A stretch of DNA of 64,000 nucleotides, taken from the NCBI GenBank assembly GCA_005402585.1, contig BIFP01000007.1, forward strand, positions 210,920 through 274,919, written 5' to 3'. The translations under genes were made by a program, and so were the position numbers. Positions within the stretch are counted from its first letter, which is position 1; each line of letters opens with the position of its first letter. Shown one piece after another: positions 1 to 7,885 of this stretch. This DNA comes from Micromonosporaceae bacterium KJ-029 (GTDB lineage Bacteria; Actinomycetota; Actinomycetes; Mycobacteriales; Micromonosporaceae). Below the pieces are notes generated by a model that worked only from the letters and a program-made list of their open reading frames with translations, was not told where the DNA came from and did no database searches.

Positions 1-42
1 CACCGCGGTGCCCGCGGAGGTGTCCGCCTCGTGATCAACCAT
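1..42 (-). CDS. start of an unidentified divergent gene (partial)
   Basis: The reverse strand opens at an ATG (position 42) and reads 14 codons (MVDHEADTSAGTAV) to the window edge. A ribosome-binding-like GGAAAGG lies at 55-49, six bases upstream, which supports this start. Only the N-terminus is visible, so no function can be assigned. Its divergent position next to a sugar kinase makes a sugar-responsive regulator a reasonable guess, but that is inference. Confidence 0.45.
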   Translation of the reverse strand, partial: MVDHEADTSAGTAV

Positions 43-232
43 GGGACGCCTTTCCGAAAAGACTGTTAACTGTTAGTGGTAAAAGTTCTTACTGAAGCCA
101 CCTCCATGTCAAGACCGTGGGCGAAGTTTTCAAACTGTTACCTGGCACACACTCCCGGGCCGGACCCGTCCCTTGCTCCCGACCGCCGTCACGACCAGCA
201 TGAATGCGAGATCGATCAAGGAGGTGGCGCCC
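43..232. promoter_or_regulatory. divergent promoter/operator region with ACTGTTA repeats
   Basis: This AT-richer stretch separates the leftmost partial gene from the sugar kinase. It holds two head-to-tail copies of ACTGTTA (62-68 and 69-75), a third at 134-140, and an imperfect dyad AGTGGTAAAAGTTCTTACT at 75-93. Repeated heptamers between divergent genes are typical of operator DNA. The six bases AGTGGT match half of a DasR box, but the other half is absent. Which regulator binds is unknown. Confidence 0.4.
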
Positions 233-1222
233 GTGTCCGGCACCGTCGTGGTCGGCCTCGATATCGGCGGTACGTCCACCCGCGCCCTCGCCGTGACACT
301 CGACGGCGAACGGCTCGGCACCGGCCGGGCCGGCGGCGGCAACCCCACCAGTCACGGCGCCGCACGGGCGGCCGGGGAACTCCTGACCGCCCTGCGGCGG
401 GCGCTCGCCCACGTCGACCCGACCCGGGTGCGGGCCGGCGCGATCGGGCTGGCCGGAGTGGGCCGACTGCTCGCCGACCCGGCCGGCCGCGCCGCCTTCG
501 ACGACGCCTGGCGCGCCGCCGGGCTGAAGTGCCCGTACGCGCTGCACGGCGACGCCCTGGTCGCGTACGCCTCGGGCACCGCCAGCCCCGCCGGCACCAT
601 CCTCGTCGCCGGCACCGGGGCGATCGCCGCACAGGTACGCGAGCTGCGACTGGACCGGGTCGCCGACGGCCACGGTTGGCTGCTCGGCGACCTCGGATCC
701 GGCTTCTGGCTCGGTCAGCAGGCGGTACGCCGACTGCTCGCCGACCTCGACGCCGGCACCGACCCGGGTGAACTGGGCCGACGGATCCACACCGAACTGG
801 CCGGCTCCGCAGGGGTGGCGGCCCGGCCCCGGGACACCGTCGACGCCCTCGTGCAGGCCGTCACCCGACGCCCCCCGGTGGAGCTGGCCCGCCTCGCCCC
901 GCTCGTGGTCGACGCCGCCGGCACCGGCGACCCGGCCGCCACCGCGTTGATCGGCGAGGCCGGCGCACACCTGGCGGCCACGGTCAGCCGGATCCGCCCG
1001 GCCGGGGACGCCACCCCTCTGGTGCTCGGCGGCGGGCTGCTCACCGGCGACACACCGCTGGCCGCCGTGGTCCGCGCCGAGGCCGGGCGACGCTGGCCGG
1101 ACGCCCCGCTGCGCCCGGCCGGCGACGGCGCCGCCGCGGCGGCCTGGCTCGCCGCCCGCGACCTGCCCGAGGCAACCGACCCGACCACCCTGCACACCCG
1201 CCTGGTCCCCCCGCCCGCCTGA
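233..1222 (+). CDS. N-acetylglucosamine kinase-like protein (BadF/BadG/BcrA/BcrD ATPase family)
   Basis: Predicted cytosolic sugar kinase of 329 residues from the ASKHA superfamily, probably phosphorylating GlcNAc or a related amino sugar with ATP. The phosphate-1 motif DIGGTSTR begins at residue 10, GTGAIA near 127 and an ADGHGW...LGDLGSGFWLG block near 144-161, all typical of BadF-family GlcNAc kinases. GTG 233 is chosen over the in-frame ATG codons at 173 and 203 because AAGGAGG (219-225) lies seven bases upstream. The convergent neighbour is an ngcEFG-like GlcNAc/chitobiose importer, which supports amino-sugar use. Substrate is inferred; glucosamine or another hexose is possible. Confidence 0.78.
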   Translation: MSGTVVVGLDIGGTSTRALAVTLDGERLGTGRAGGGNPTSHGAARAAGELLTALRRALAHVDPTRVRAGAIGLAGVGRLLADPAGRAAFDDAWRAAGLKCPYALHGDALVAYASGTASPAGTILVAGTGAIAAQVRELRLDRVADGHGWLLGDLGSGFWLGQQAVRRLLADLDAGTDPGELGRRIHTELAGSAGVAARPRDTVDALVQAVTRRPPVELARLAPLVVDAAGTGDPAATALIGEAGAHLAATVSRIRPAGDATPLVLGGGLLTGDTPLAAVVRAEAGRRWPDAPLRPAGDGAAAAAWLAARDLPEATDPTTLHTRLVPPPA

Positions 1223-1240
1223 CCCCGCACACCCGCGCAA

Positions 1241-1313
1241 GATCATGCTCGATCCCTGATCGAGTGACATCATTGCGACTACCACGCCACCCAATCCCTG
1301 ATCGAGCAGGATC
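1241..1313. repeat. GATC-bounded inverted repeat between convergent genes
   Basis: Arms GATCATGCTCGAT (1241-1253) and ATCGAGCAGGATC (1301-1313) pair at 12 of 13 positions. The 11-mer CCCTGATCGAG occurs twice inside (1254-1264 and 1296-1306). It lies between the 3' ends of the kinase and the transporter operon, so a bidirectional terminator role is plausible, although there is no T-tract. It is the first of five GATC-ended palindromes in the window. I see nothing else between 1314 and 1467. Confidence 0.6.
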
Positions 1314-1467
1314 TCGCGCCCGCACTGGCCCCGGGTGGGGCTCGGCAAGGCGACTGCTGGCACGCGCCCCCACACAGCTTTCCGCGAAACCGGATCGTAT
1401 CGACGGCCGACATTGTCAGAATCGCCAGCTGTCGCGCGTCGAACGGGATCAAGAACAGCCGCGGCGG

Positions 1468-2373
1468 CTACTTGAGTTGGCCGGCGGTGAGGCCGGACTG
1501 CACCTGGCGCTGGAACGCGACGTACACCAGCAGGACCGGCACCACCGCGATGGTGAGGCCCGCGAAGAGCTGGGCGTAGTCACCGGCGTAGCCCTGGTCG
1601 ACCGAGAGCGCGGCGAGCCCCTGGGCGAGCACCCATTTGGACTCGTCACCCTGCATCAACACCTGCGGCAGCAGGAACTGGTTCCAGTGGTTGAGGAAGT
1701 TGAAGATGCCGAGGCTGATCATTCCCGGACGCGCCATCGGCAGCATCACCTGGAAGAAGAGTCGGAAATGGCCACACCCGTCGACCAGTGCCGCTTCCGC
1801 GACAGAGGTGGGCAGGGTACGGAAGAACGCGGTCAGGAAGAACACCGTGAACGGCAGTGAATACGCGGCGTAGACCAGGATCAGGCCGGTCCAGGTGTTG
1901 AACAGTCCGGCGTTGCGGACCACGAAGAACAGCGGCACCAGCGCCAGGAAGACCGGGAACATCAGCCCGCCGACGAACAGGTAGTAGAGCAGCTGCCGGC
2001 CACGGAATTCGTACCGGGCGAAGACGTACGCGGCGGTGGCGCCGGTCAGCATCGTCAGCGTGACCGAGCCGGTCACCACCACCAGGCTGTTGAGGAAGTA
2101 CTGGCCGATGTGGGCGCCGGTCCAGGCCCGTGCCCAGTTGTCGAAGCGCAGCGCACCGGGCAGCCCCCACGGGTCGGCCAGTATCTCCGCGTTGCTCTTG
2201 AACGAGCTGATCACCATCCACAGCAGCGGCAGCACGGTCACCGCGCCCCAGAACAGCAGGAAGCCGTGCGACAGCACGTTGACCACGCCCAACTCGCGGC
2301 GGATCGGGGCGTCCGCGCGGGCGGTGGCGGGCGCGGCCGGCGCCGGGGGAGCGAGATTGTCCAATGTGGTCAC
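1468..2373 (-). CDS. ngcG: sugar ABC transporter permease, MalG/NgcG type
   Basis: Inner-membrane subunit of a carbohydrate importer, 301 residues with six predicted helices after a proline/alanine-rich N-tail. The EAA loop (EAALVDGCGHFRLFFQ, near residue 193), which contacts the ATPase, is intact. The GTG start at 2373 overlaps the stop of the upstream permease as GTGA, so translation is probably coupled. Third gene of a binding protein-permease-permease operon. No ATPase is encoded nearby, so the system presumably shares an MsiK-type ATPase encoded elsewhere, as established for such actinobacterial importers. The symbol rests on the binding protein's family. Confidence 0.8.
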   Translation of the reverse strand: MTTLDNLAPPAPAAPATARADAPIRRELGVVNVLSHGFLLFWGAVTVLPLLWMVISSFKSNAEILADPWGLPGALRFDNWARAWTGAHIGQYFLNSLVVVTGSVTLTMLTGATAAYVFARYEFRGRQLLYYLFVGGLMFPVFLALVPLFFVVRNAGLFNTWTGLILVYAAYSLPFTVFFLTAFFRTLPTSVAEAALVDGCGHFRLFFQVMLPMARPGMISLGIFNFLNHWNQFLLPQVLMQGDESKWVLAQGLAALSVDQGYAGDYAQLFAGLTIAVVPVLLVYVAFQRQVQSGLTAGQLK

Positions 2374-3278
2374 GAGTACTCGATCCTGTCTCGCTTGCCC
2401 ATCCGCAACGCCAGCACCGCCACCGAGAGGGTGAGGAAGAACATCACCACGCCGATCGCCGAGGCATAGCCGAACTTCGTCTCGGTGCCGAACGCGGTGT
2501 CGTACATCCGGACCCCGATGACGTCGGTGGAGAAGTTCGGCGCGCCGTTGGTCATCAACTGGACGAGGATGAAGCCGTCCAGGGCGAAGATGGCCAGGTA
2601 CACCCAGGCGACCTGCACGGTGTCCCAGAGCAGCGGGATGGTCACCTTCCACAGCGTGGTGAGCCGGCTGGCACCGTCGAGCATCACCGCCTCGTAGATC
2701 TCCTTCGGCACCGACGCCATGGCCGCGCCGAAGAGCACCACGTAGAAACCGACGTTGCTCCAGATCATCACGGCCAGTACGCACCAGAAGGCGGTCCGAG
2801 GGTCACCCAGCCAGGTCGGCGCGGACAGCCCCACCGCGTTCATGGCGCTGGTCAGCAGGCCCTTGCTCGGGTGGTAGACCTCCTTCCAGAGCAGGGCGAT
2901 GATGACCACCGAGAGCACCTGCGGGAAGAAGTAGACGGTCCGGTAGACCGCGCTGCCGCGGACCCCGGTCACCCCGGCCCGGCCCTTGCGGCCACCCATG
3001 TTGAGCATGGTGGCGAAGAACAGCCCGAGCACGATCGTCAGCACCGGCACCAGCGCGAGCAGGATCGCGTTGTTCTTCAGCGCGTTCCACACGTAGTCGT
3101 CGTGCCACAGGGCCTTGAAGTTGGCCAGCCCGACCGGATTCGCCTCGGCGGAGTAGCCGAGCCAGTCGGTGGTGGAGATCTGGAACGCCTGTAGGTACGG
3201 CGACACGACGAAGACGACGTAGAGCAGCACCGGCGGCACCAGGAAGGTGGCGATCAGCGGGTACTTGCCATGTTTCAC
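2370..3278 (-). CDS. ngcF: sugar ABC transporter permease, MalF/NgcF type
   Basis: Second membrane subunit, 302 residues, with a hydrophobic first helix (YPLIATFLVPPVLLYVVFVV) and an EAA loop (EAVMLDGASRLTTLWK, near residue 194). Typical MalF-like length for an actinobacterial sugar importer. It is preceded, after the binding-protein gene, by a strong hairpin (3300-3334), and it ends in a GTGA overlap with the next permease. Together with its partner it should form the channel for GlcNAc or chitobiose delivered by the binding lipoprotein. Substrate assignment rests on that lipoprotein. Confidence 0.8.
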   Translation of the reverse strand: MKHGKYPLIATFLVPPVLLYVVFVVSPYLQAFQISTTDWLGYSAEANPVGLANFKALWHDDYVWNALKNNAILLALVPVLTIVLGLFFATMLNMGGRKGRAGVTGVRGSAVYRTVYFFPQVLSVVIIALLWKEVYHPSKGLLTSAMNAVGLSAPTWLGDPRTAFWCVLAVMIWSNVGFYVVLFGAAMASVPKEIYEAVMLDGASRLTTLWKVTIPLLWDTVQVAWVYLAIFALDGFILVQLMTNGAPNFSTDVIGVRMYDTAFGTETKFGYASAIGVVMFFLTLSVAVLALRMGKRDRIEYS

Positions 3279-3299
3279 GGTGGGTCCTCAGCTCACGGG

Positions 3300-3334
3300 G
3301 GTGTGGTGGGAGTGGGAGTCGCTCCCACCACACC
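3300..3334 (-). terminator. intra-operon hairpin between binding protein and permease genes
   Basis: A 13-base-pair perfect stem (GGTGTGGTGGGAG at 3300-3312 with CTCCCACCACACC at 3322-3334) has a nine-base loop. It lies between the stop of the binding-protein gene and the start of the permease gene. A hairpin here commonly stabilises the upstream message or partly terminates, giving more binding protein than permease. There is no T-run, so attenuation or 3'-end protection fits better than full termination. Confidence 0.6.
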
Positions 3335-3340
3335 GGAGGT

Positions 3341-4753
3341 TTAGAGAGCCCGCTTGTACTTGGTGATCGAGCCGTCCGCCGCGATCGAGTCGGCACCCTT
3401 CTGGCACTGGTCGAGGAACTCCGCCGGGCCGATCCGTCCGCTGAAGAACTCGCCGCAGGCAGCGTCGACGAGGTTGCGTTCCAGCTTGCGGTAGTAGTTG
3501 TTGTAGACCCAGTTGAAGCCGTTGGCGCCGGACGCGTCCAGCGCCTTGACCACCGTGGTGAGCCCGAACGGCAGGTCCACTCCCTCGGTCGCGCCGGCCA
3601 CCACGGTCAGGCTGGCGACCTTGCGGGTGAAGTCCTGGGCGCCCTGCCGGGACAGCATCACCCGGAAGTACTCCAGGCCACCGGCGACGTTCTTCGCCTT
3701 GGCCGGCACCATGAACGGCTCACCGGCGGTGCCACGGATCGCCTCGTACGGCAGCTTGTCGCCGGCGCCCAGGCTCGGCGTCGGCTGCACGGTCATGTCG
3801 AAGCCGGCCGGGGTGACGTCGGCCTGCTCGCTCTCCAGCCAGGAGCCGCAGGAGATGAAGGCGGCCTTGCCCTGGCACCAGGCGGTCTGCGACTGCTTGT
3901 GGTCCAGGCCGGGCGAGCCTTCCAGGATGTAGCGGTCCTTGACGATCTGGTGCCAGGCGTCGGCCGCCGTCCGCATCGCGTCCGACTTCCAGGCGTTCGG
4001 CTCCAGGTTGTCGATGGCGGTGGCGACCTGCGGCCCGCCGAATTTGATCGCCGTCGAAATCACCGGCCAGCTCATGTAGCGGGGGTGGATCCCGGCGTAC
4101 GTCCAGGGGGCGATGCCGGCGGCCTTGATCTGCTTGCACAGCGCGATGTGCTCGTCCCAGGTCTTCGCGTACGCCCAGCCCCGGTCGGCGAAGAGCTTGG
4201 TGGAGTGCCAGATGCCGTAGACGGTGTAGGTGTAGTTCATCACCAGGTACTTGCCGTCGTACGAGCCGACCTCGACCGCGCCCGGCAGCAGCGTCTCCCG
4301 CACGGTCTTGCCGGGGATGTCGAGGCTCGGGGCGTCGAGCAGTTCACCCAGGTCGGCGAGGGCGTTCTGGGAGACCAGACCGTTGAAGTCGATCTGGCCG
4401 GCGCCGGAGTTGTTGACCACGTCGGGCGGGGTGCCGTCGACGAAGCGGGGCTGGAGCGTCTTGCTGATCTCCTGGGTCGCCGAGTGGTTGATCTTCGCCT
4501 TCGGGTACCGGTCGGCGTACATGGCCTCGTGGGCCTTGGCGTACTCCTCGCCGAACCCGCCATTGAAGATCACCACCTCCAGGGGTGCGTCCTCGGCGAC
4601 CCCCAGCGGGTTCTGCTCGCTCCTGGTGCCCCGGTAGCTGTCGCCGTCACCGTCGCCACCACCGCCGGTGGCGCAGCCGGCGAGCAGCCCGGCGGCGGGG
4701 GTGGCCAGCAGGCCGGCGGCGGCGGTACGCCGCAGGATGTCACGCCTGTTCAT
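3341..4753 (-). CDS. ngcE: N-acetylglucosamine/diacetylchitobiose-binding lipoprotein (NgcE type)
   Basis: Extracellular solute-binding lipoprotein of 470 residues. The N-terminus has NRRDILRR, a hydrophobic stretch and a lipobox LLAGC with Cys27 as the lipidation site, followed by a glycine-rich linker. The mature part (VIFNGGFGEEYAKAHEAMY...) resembles the NgcE family, which captures GlcNAc and chitobiose in streptomycetes. First gene of the importer operon, facing away from the acyltransferase. An SD-like GAGGAGACAGC precedes the ATG. The GlcNAc-kinase-like gene at the other end of the locus agrees with the substrate. A different amino sugar cannot be excluded. Confidence 0.82.
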   Translation of the reverse strand: MNRRDILRRTAAAGLLATPAAGLLAGCATGGGGDGDGDSYRGTRSEQNPLGVAEDAPLEVVIFNGGFGEEYAKAHEAMYADRYPKAKINHSATQEISKTLQPRFVDGTPPDVVNNSGAGQIDFNGLVSQNALADLGELLDAPSLDIPGKTVRETLLPGAVEVGSYDGKYLVMNYTYTVYGIWHSTKLFADRGWAYAKTWDEHIALCKQIKAAGIAPWTYAGIHPRYMSWPVISTAIKFGGPQVATAIDNLEPNAWKSDAMRTAADAWHQIVKDRYILEGSPGLDHKQSQTAWCQGKAAFISCGSWLESEQADVTPAGFDMTVQPTPSLGAGDKLPYEAIRGTAGEPFMVPAKAKNVAGGLEYFRVMLSRQGAQDFTRKVASLTVVAGATEGVDLPFGLTTVVKALDASGANGFNWVYNNYYRKLERNLVDAACGEFFSGRIGPAEFLDQCQKGADSIAADGSITKYKRAL

Positions 4754-4827
4754 GCTGTCTCCTCGGGTCCGTACGTGCGGCGGTCGCCGGGCAGGGGGTG
4801 GCGGTCGCCGGTCGAGGCGTGGGGAAG

Positions 4828-4846
4828 TTTGTCTTCACTTCACAAA
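4828..4846. promoter_or_regulatory. dyad TTTGT-N9-ACAAA upstream of ngcE
   Basis: TTTGT (4828-4832) and ACAAA (4842-4846) flank nine bases holding two CTTCAC-like units. It sits about 75-95 bases upstream of the importer operon and about 100 bases upstream of the divergent acyltransferase, in an unusually AT-rich patch. A repressor site is plausible. The sequence does not match the DasR box expected for GlcNAc genes. Confidence 0.3.
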
Positions 4847-4949
4847 GCATTGCCGAAGAATTTCTACGGCAGCCGGGCGCCGACTTCAAGCCCCGAGGCC
4901 CGAACCGTTATCACCCCGGTCACCGCCACGGCTGGCATACCCTCGGCTC

Positions 4950-6365
4950 ATGCGCCGCCTGGCCCGACTCGCCGAACGGACCCCGGCCGACCGCGAGCGC
5001 TACCTCGACCTGCTCCGGGGGCTGGCCATCATCATGGTCGTCCTGGGTCACTGGTCGATCGCCGCCATCTACTACAACCAGCACGGCCAGCCCGACGGCC
5101 ACTCCGCCCTCCCGACGATCCCCTGGGCCTACCCGCTGACCTGGGCCGTCCAGGTCATGCCGGTGTTCTTCCTGGTCGGCGGGTACGCCAACGCCGCCTC
5201 ACTGGCGGCGCACCGGGCCCGTGGCGGCGACACGACCGGCTGGCTGCTCGGCCGTAGCGCCCGGCTGTTACGCCCGACCACCGCGCTGGTGCTGGTGCTC
5301 GCCGGCAGCTCGCTGATCGCCTCGCTGGCCGGCACCGAGGCGAGCCTGGTCCGTACCGTCGTCTGGTTCGCCACCATCCCGCTGTGGTTCCTCGCCGCCT
5401 ACCTGGCGGTGGTGCCGCTGACCCCGGTCATGTACGCGTTGCACCGCCGCTTCGGACTGGCGGTGCCGGCGGCCCTGGCGCTCCTGGTGGCCCTGGGTGA
5501 CCTGGGCCGGGCGCTCGGCTCGGGCGAAGTGGCCCTGGCCAACTACCTGCTCGGCTGGCTGGCCATCCACCAGCTCGGCTTCGCCTGGTACGACGCCCGC
5601 CAGGGCCACTGCCGCCCGGACGCCACCCCGGCCGGCACGGGCGGGATCCGGACCCGGTGCCTGCCGATGTCGCGCCGGGCCGCGCTGGTGATGATCGCCG
5701 GCGGGCTCGCCGTGGCGGTGCTGCTCACCGGCCCCGGCCCCTATCCGGTCAACATGATCAGCCTGCCCGGTGAGCGGCTGGCCAACACCGCCCCGCCGAG
5801 CGTGGCGTTGCTCGCCGTGGCCACCGCCCAGCTCGGGCTGATCCTGCTACTGCGCGAGCGGGCGGAGCGCTGGCTGCACCGCAGCCGCCCGTGGCAGGCG
5901 GTGATCGCCGTCAACTCGGTGGTGCTCACCGTCTTCCTGTGGCACCTGAGCGCGGTGGTGCTGCTAGTGGGCGCGCTGTACGCGCTCGGCCTGCTGCCCA
6001 CCCCGCCGGCCGGCTCGGCGGCCTGGCTGGCCTGGCGGCTGCCCTGGGTGTTGATGCTGACCGTGGTGCTCGCCGGACTGGTCGCGATCGTCGGCCGGAT
6101 CGAGGCGCGCAGCGGCCGGTCCACCGCCGGCCGCCCGCGGGGAGACGGGCGGCCGGCGGGGCAGTCGGCGGGGCGGTGGGCGAACACCCGCGGCGTGCTC
6201 GCCGTCGCCGGTTTCGGCGCCACCGTGTACGCCATGGCGGCCAACAGCGCCACCGCGAAGACCGCGCCCGAGCCGCTCGGGCTGCCCGTCGCCGCGCTGG
6301 TGGTGTACCTGGCCGGGGCGGGCACCCTGCGCCTGCTCAGGTCTGGGTGGGGAAGCCGAGGTTGA
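4950..6365 (+). CDS. membrane acyltransferase, acyltransferase-3 family
   Basis: Multi-pass membrane protein of 471 residues. The first helix follows RERYLDLLRGLAIIMVVLGH, the family signature with the key His, and VMPVFFLVGGYANA follows near residue 72. About ten to eleven helices are predicted. The family transfers acyl groups to sugars, glycolipids or antibiotics; the acceptor here is unknown. A -10-like TACCCT ends six bases before ATG 4950 and there is no Shine-Dalgarno sequence, so the message is probably leaderless. Its last 29 bases overlap the 3' end of the convergent mmsA. A paralogue is encoded at 46868-48010. Confidence 0.8.
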   Translation: MRRLARLAERTPADRERYLDLLRGLAIIMVVLGHWSIAAIYYNQHGQPDGHSALPTIPWAYPLTWAVQVMPVFFLVGGYANAASLAAHRARGGDTTGWLLGRSARLLRPTTALVLVLAGSSLIASLAGTEASLVRTVVWFATIPLWFLAAYLAVVPLTPVMYALHRRFGLAVPAALALLVALGDLGRALGSGEVALANYLLGWLAIHQLGFAWYDARQGHCRPDATPAGTGGIRTRCLPMSRRAALVMIAGGLAVAVLLTGPGPYPVNMISLPGERLANTAPPSVALLAVATAQLGLILLLRERAERWLHRSRPWQAVIAVNSVVLTVFLWHLSAVVLLVGALYALGLLPTPPAGSAAWLAWRLPWVLMLTVVLAGLVAIVGRIEARSGRSTAGRPRGDGRPAGQSAGRWANTRGVLAVAGFGATVYAMAANSATAKTAPEPLGLPVAALVVYLAGAGTLRLLRSGWGSRG

Positions 6366-7827
6366 CCCCGCCGTGGCGCGGGTCCAGCCACCGGCTGGTG
6401 ACCACCTTGCCCCGGGTGAAGAACGCGACGCCGTCGGCGCCGTGCGCGTGCAGGTCGCCGAAGAGCGACGACTTCCAGCCGCCGAACGAGTAGTACGCCA
6501 TCGGCACGGGGATCGGCACGTTGACGCCCACCATGCCGACCTCCACCTCGTGCTGGTAGCGCCGGGCGGCGCCACCGTCGTTGGTGAAGATGGCCGTGCC
6601 GTTGCCGTACGGGCTGGCGTTGACCAGCGCCACGGCCTCGTCGTACGAGCCCACCCGGAGCACCGACAGCACCGGCCCGAAGATCTCGTCCGTGTAGATG
6701 GACATCTCCGGGGTGACCCGGTCGAACAGGGTCGGGCCGAGCCAGAAGCCGTCCGGTTCGCCGTCGGGTTCCACGTCGCGGCCGTCGACCACCGGCACCG
6801 CACCGGCGGCCACCCCCGCCTCGACGTACCCGCGCACCCGGTCCGCGTGTGCGGCGGTGACCAGCGGGCCCATGTCGCAGCCGCGCCGCCCGTCGCCGGT
6901 GCGCAGCCCGGCCATCCGCTGCGCGATCCGGGCCACCAGTTCGTCGGCGACCGGCTCCACGGCGACCAGCGCCGAAATCGCCATGCACCGCTCCCCCGCC
7001 GAGCCGAACCCGGCGTTGACCGCCGCGTCGGCGGCCAGGTCCAGGTCGGCGTCGGGCAGCACCACCATGTGGTTCTTCGCCCCGCCGAGCGCCTGCACCC
7101 GCTTACCGGCCGTGGTACCGCGCTGGTAGACGTACCGGGCGACCGGGGTGGAGCCGACGAACGACACCGCCTTGACCGCCGGATGATCCAGCAGCGCGTC
7201 GACCGCCTCCTTGTCGCCGTTGACCACGTTCAGCACCCCGTCGGGCAGGCCCGCCTCGGCGAACCACTCGGCCAGCAGCAGCGCCGCGCTCGGGTCCTTC
7301 TCGCTCGGCTTGAGCACCACGGCGTTGCCGGCGGCCACCGCCACTGGGACGAACCAGAGCGGCACCATGACCGGGAAGTTGAACGGACTGATCACCGCGA
7401 CCACCCCGAGCGGCTGCCGCAGGCTGTACGAGTCGACCTCGGTGGAGACGTTCTCGCTGAAGCCGCCGCGCAGCGCCGACGGGATGCCGCAGGCGTACTC
7501 GATGACCTCCAGCCCGCGCTGCACCTCCCCGGCGGCGTCGGCGAGCACCTTGCCGTGTTCGGCGGTGATCACCTCGGCGAGCTGGTCACGGCGGGCGTTG
7601 ACCAGCTCGCGGAAGGCGAACAGCACCGCCGTCCGCTTCGCCAGCGACGCGTCCCGCCAGCCGCGTGCGGCGCGCTCGGCAGCCTCCACCGCCGCCGCGA
7701 CGTCCGCAGCGGAGGCCAGCTCCACCTCTCCGGTACGCCGGCCGGTGGCCGGGTCGAAAACGTCGCCGCGCCGGGTCGAGGTGCCGTTGACCCGCTTGCC
7801 GTCCACGAAGTGTCCGATCAGGTTCAT
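6337..7827 (-). CDS. mmsA: methylmalonate-semialdehyde dehydrogenase (CoA-acylating)
   Basis: NAD-dependent enzyme of 496 residues converting methylmalonate or malonate semialdehyde to propionyl- or acetyl-CoA in valine, beta-alanine and myo-inositol catabolism. The nucleophile is Cys281 in GSAGERCMA, with the family blocks ISPFNFPVMVPLWFVP and LGGAKNHMV. ATG 7827 is preferred over an in-frame TTG nine bases upstream because GGAAGG is well spaced for it. The gene directly upstream is a class III aminotransferase on the same strand, an arrangement seen in beta-amino-acid degradation. Its 3' end overlaps the acyltransferase gene by 29 bases. Confidence 0.9.
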   Translation of the reverse strand: MNLIGHFVDGKRVNGTSTRRGDVFDPATGRRTGEVELASAADVAAAVEAAERAARGWRDASLAKRTAVLFAFRELVNARRDQLAEVITAEHGKVLADAAGEVQRGLEVIEYACGIPSALRGGFSENVSTEVDSYSLRQPLGVVAVISPFNFPVMVPLWFVPVAVAAGNAVVLKPSEKDPSAALLLAEWFAEAGLPDGVLNVVNGDKEAVDALLDHPAVKAVSFVGSTPVARYVYQRGTTAGKRVQALGGAKNHMVVLPDADLDLAADAAVNAGFGSAGERCMAISALVAVEPVADELVARIAQRMAGLRTGDGRRGCDMGPLVTAAHADRVRGYVEAGVAAGAVPVVDGRDVEPDGEPDGFWLGPTLFDRVTPEMSIYTDEIFGPVLSVLRVGSYDEAVALVNASPYGNGTAIFTNDGGAARRYQHEVEVGMVGVNVPIPVPMAYYSFGGWKSSLFGDLHAHGADGVAFFTRGKVVTSRWLDPRHGGVNLGFPTQT

Positions 7828-7885
7828 GCTGAACAACCTTCCGTTCGCGACTGCGGGGCTCGCAGGACCGGCTCACTCCTCGCGC

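Noticed and set aside
43..232. DasR box near the GlcNAc kinase
   Set aside because: AGTGGT at 75-80 matches one half, but the second half is absent. The ngcE upstream region has none either.
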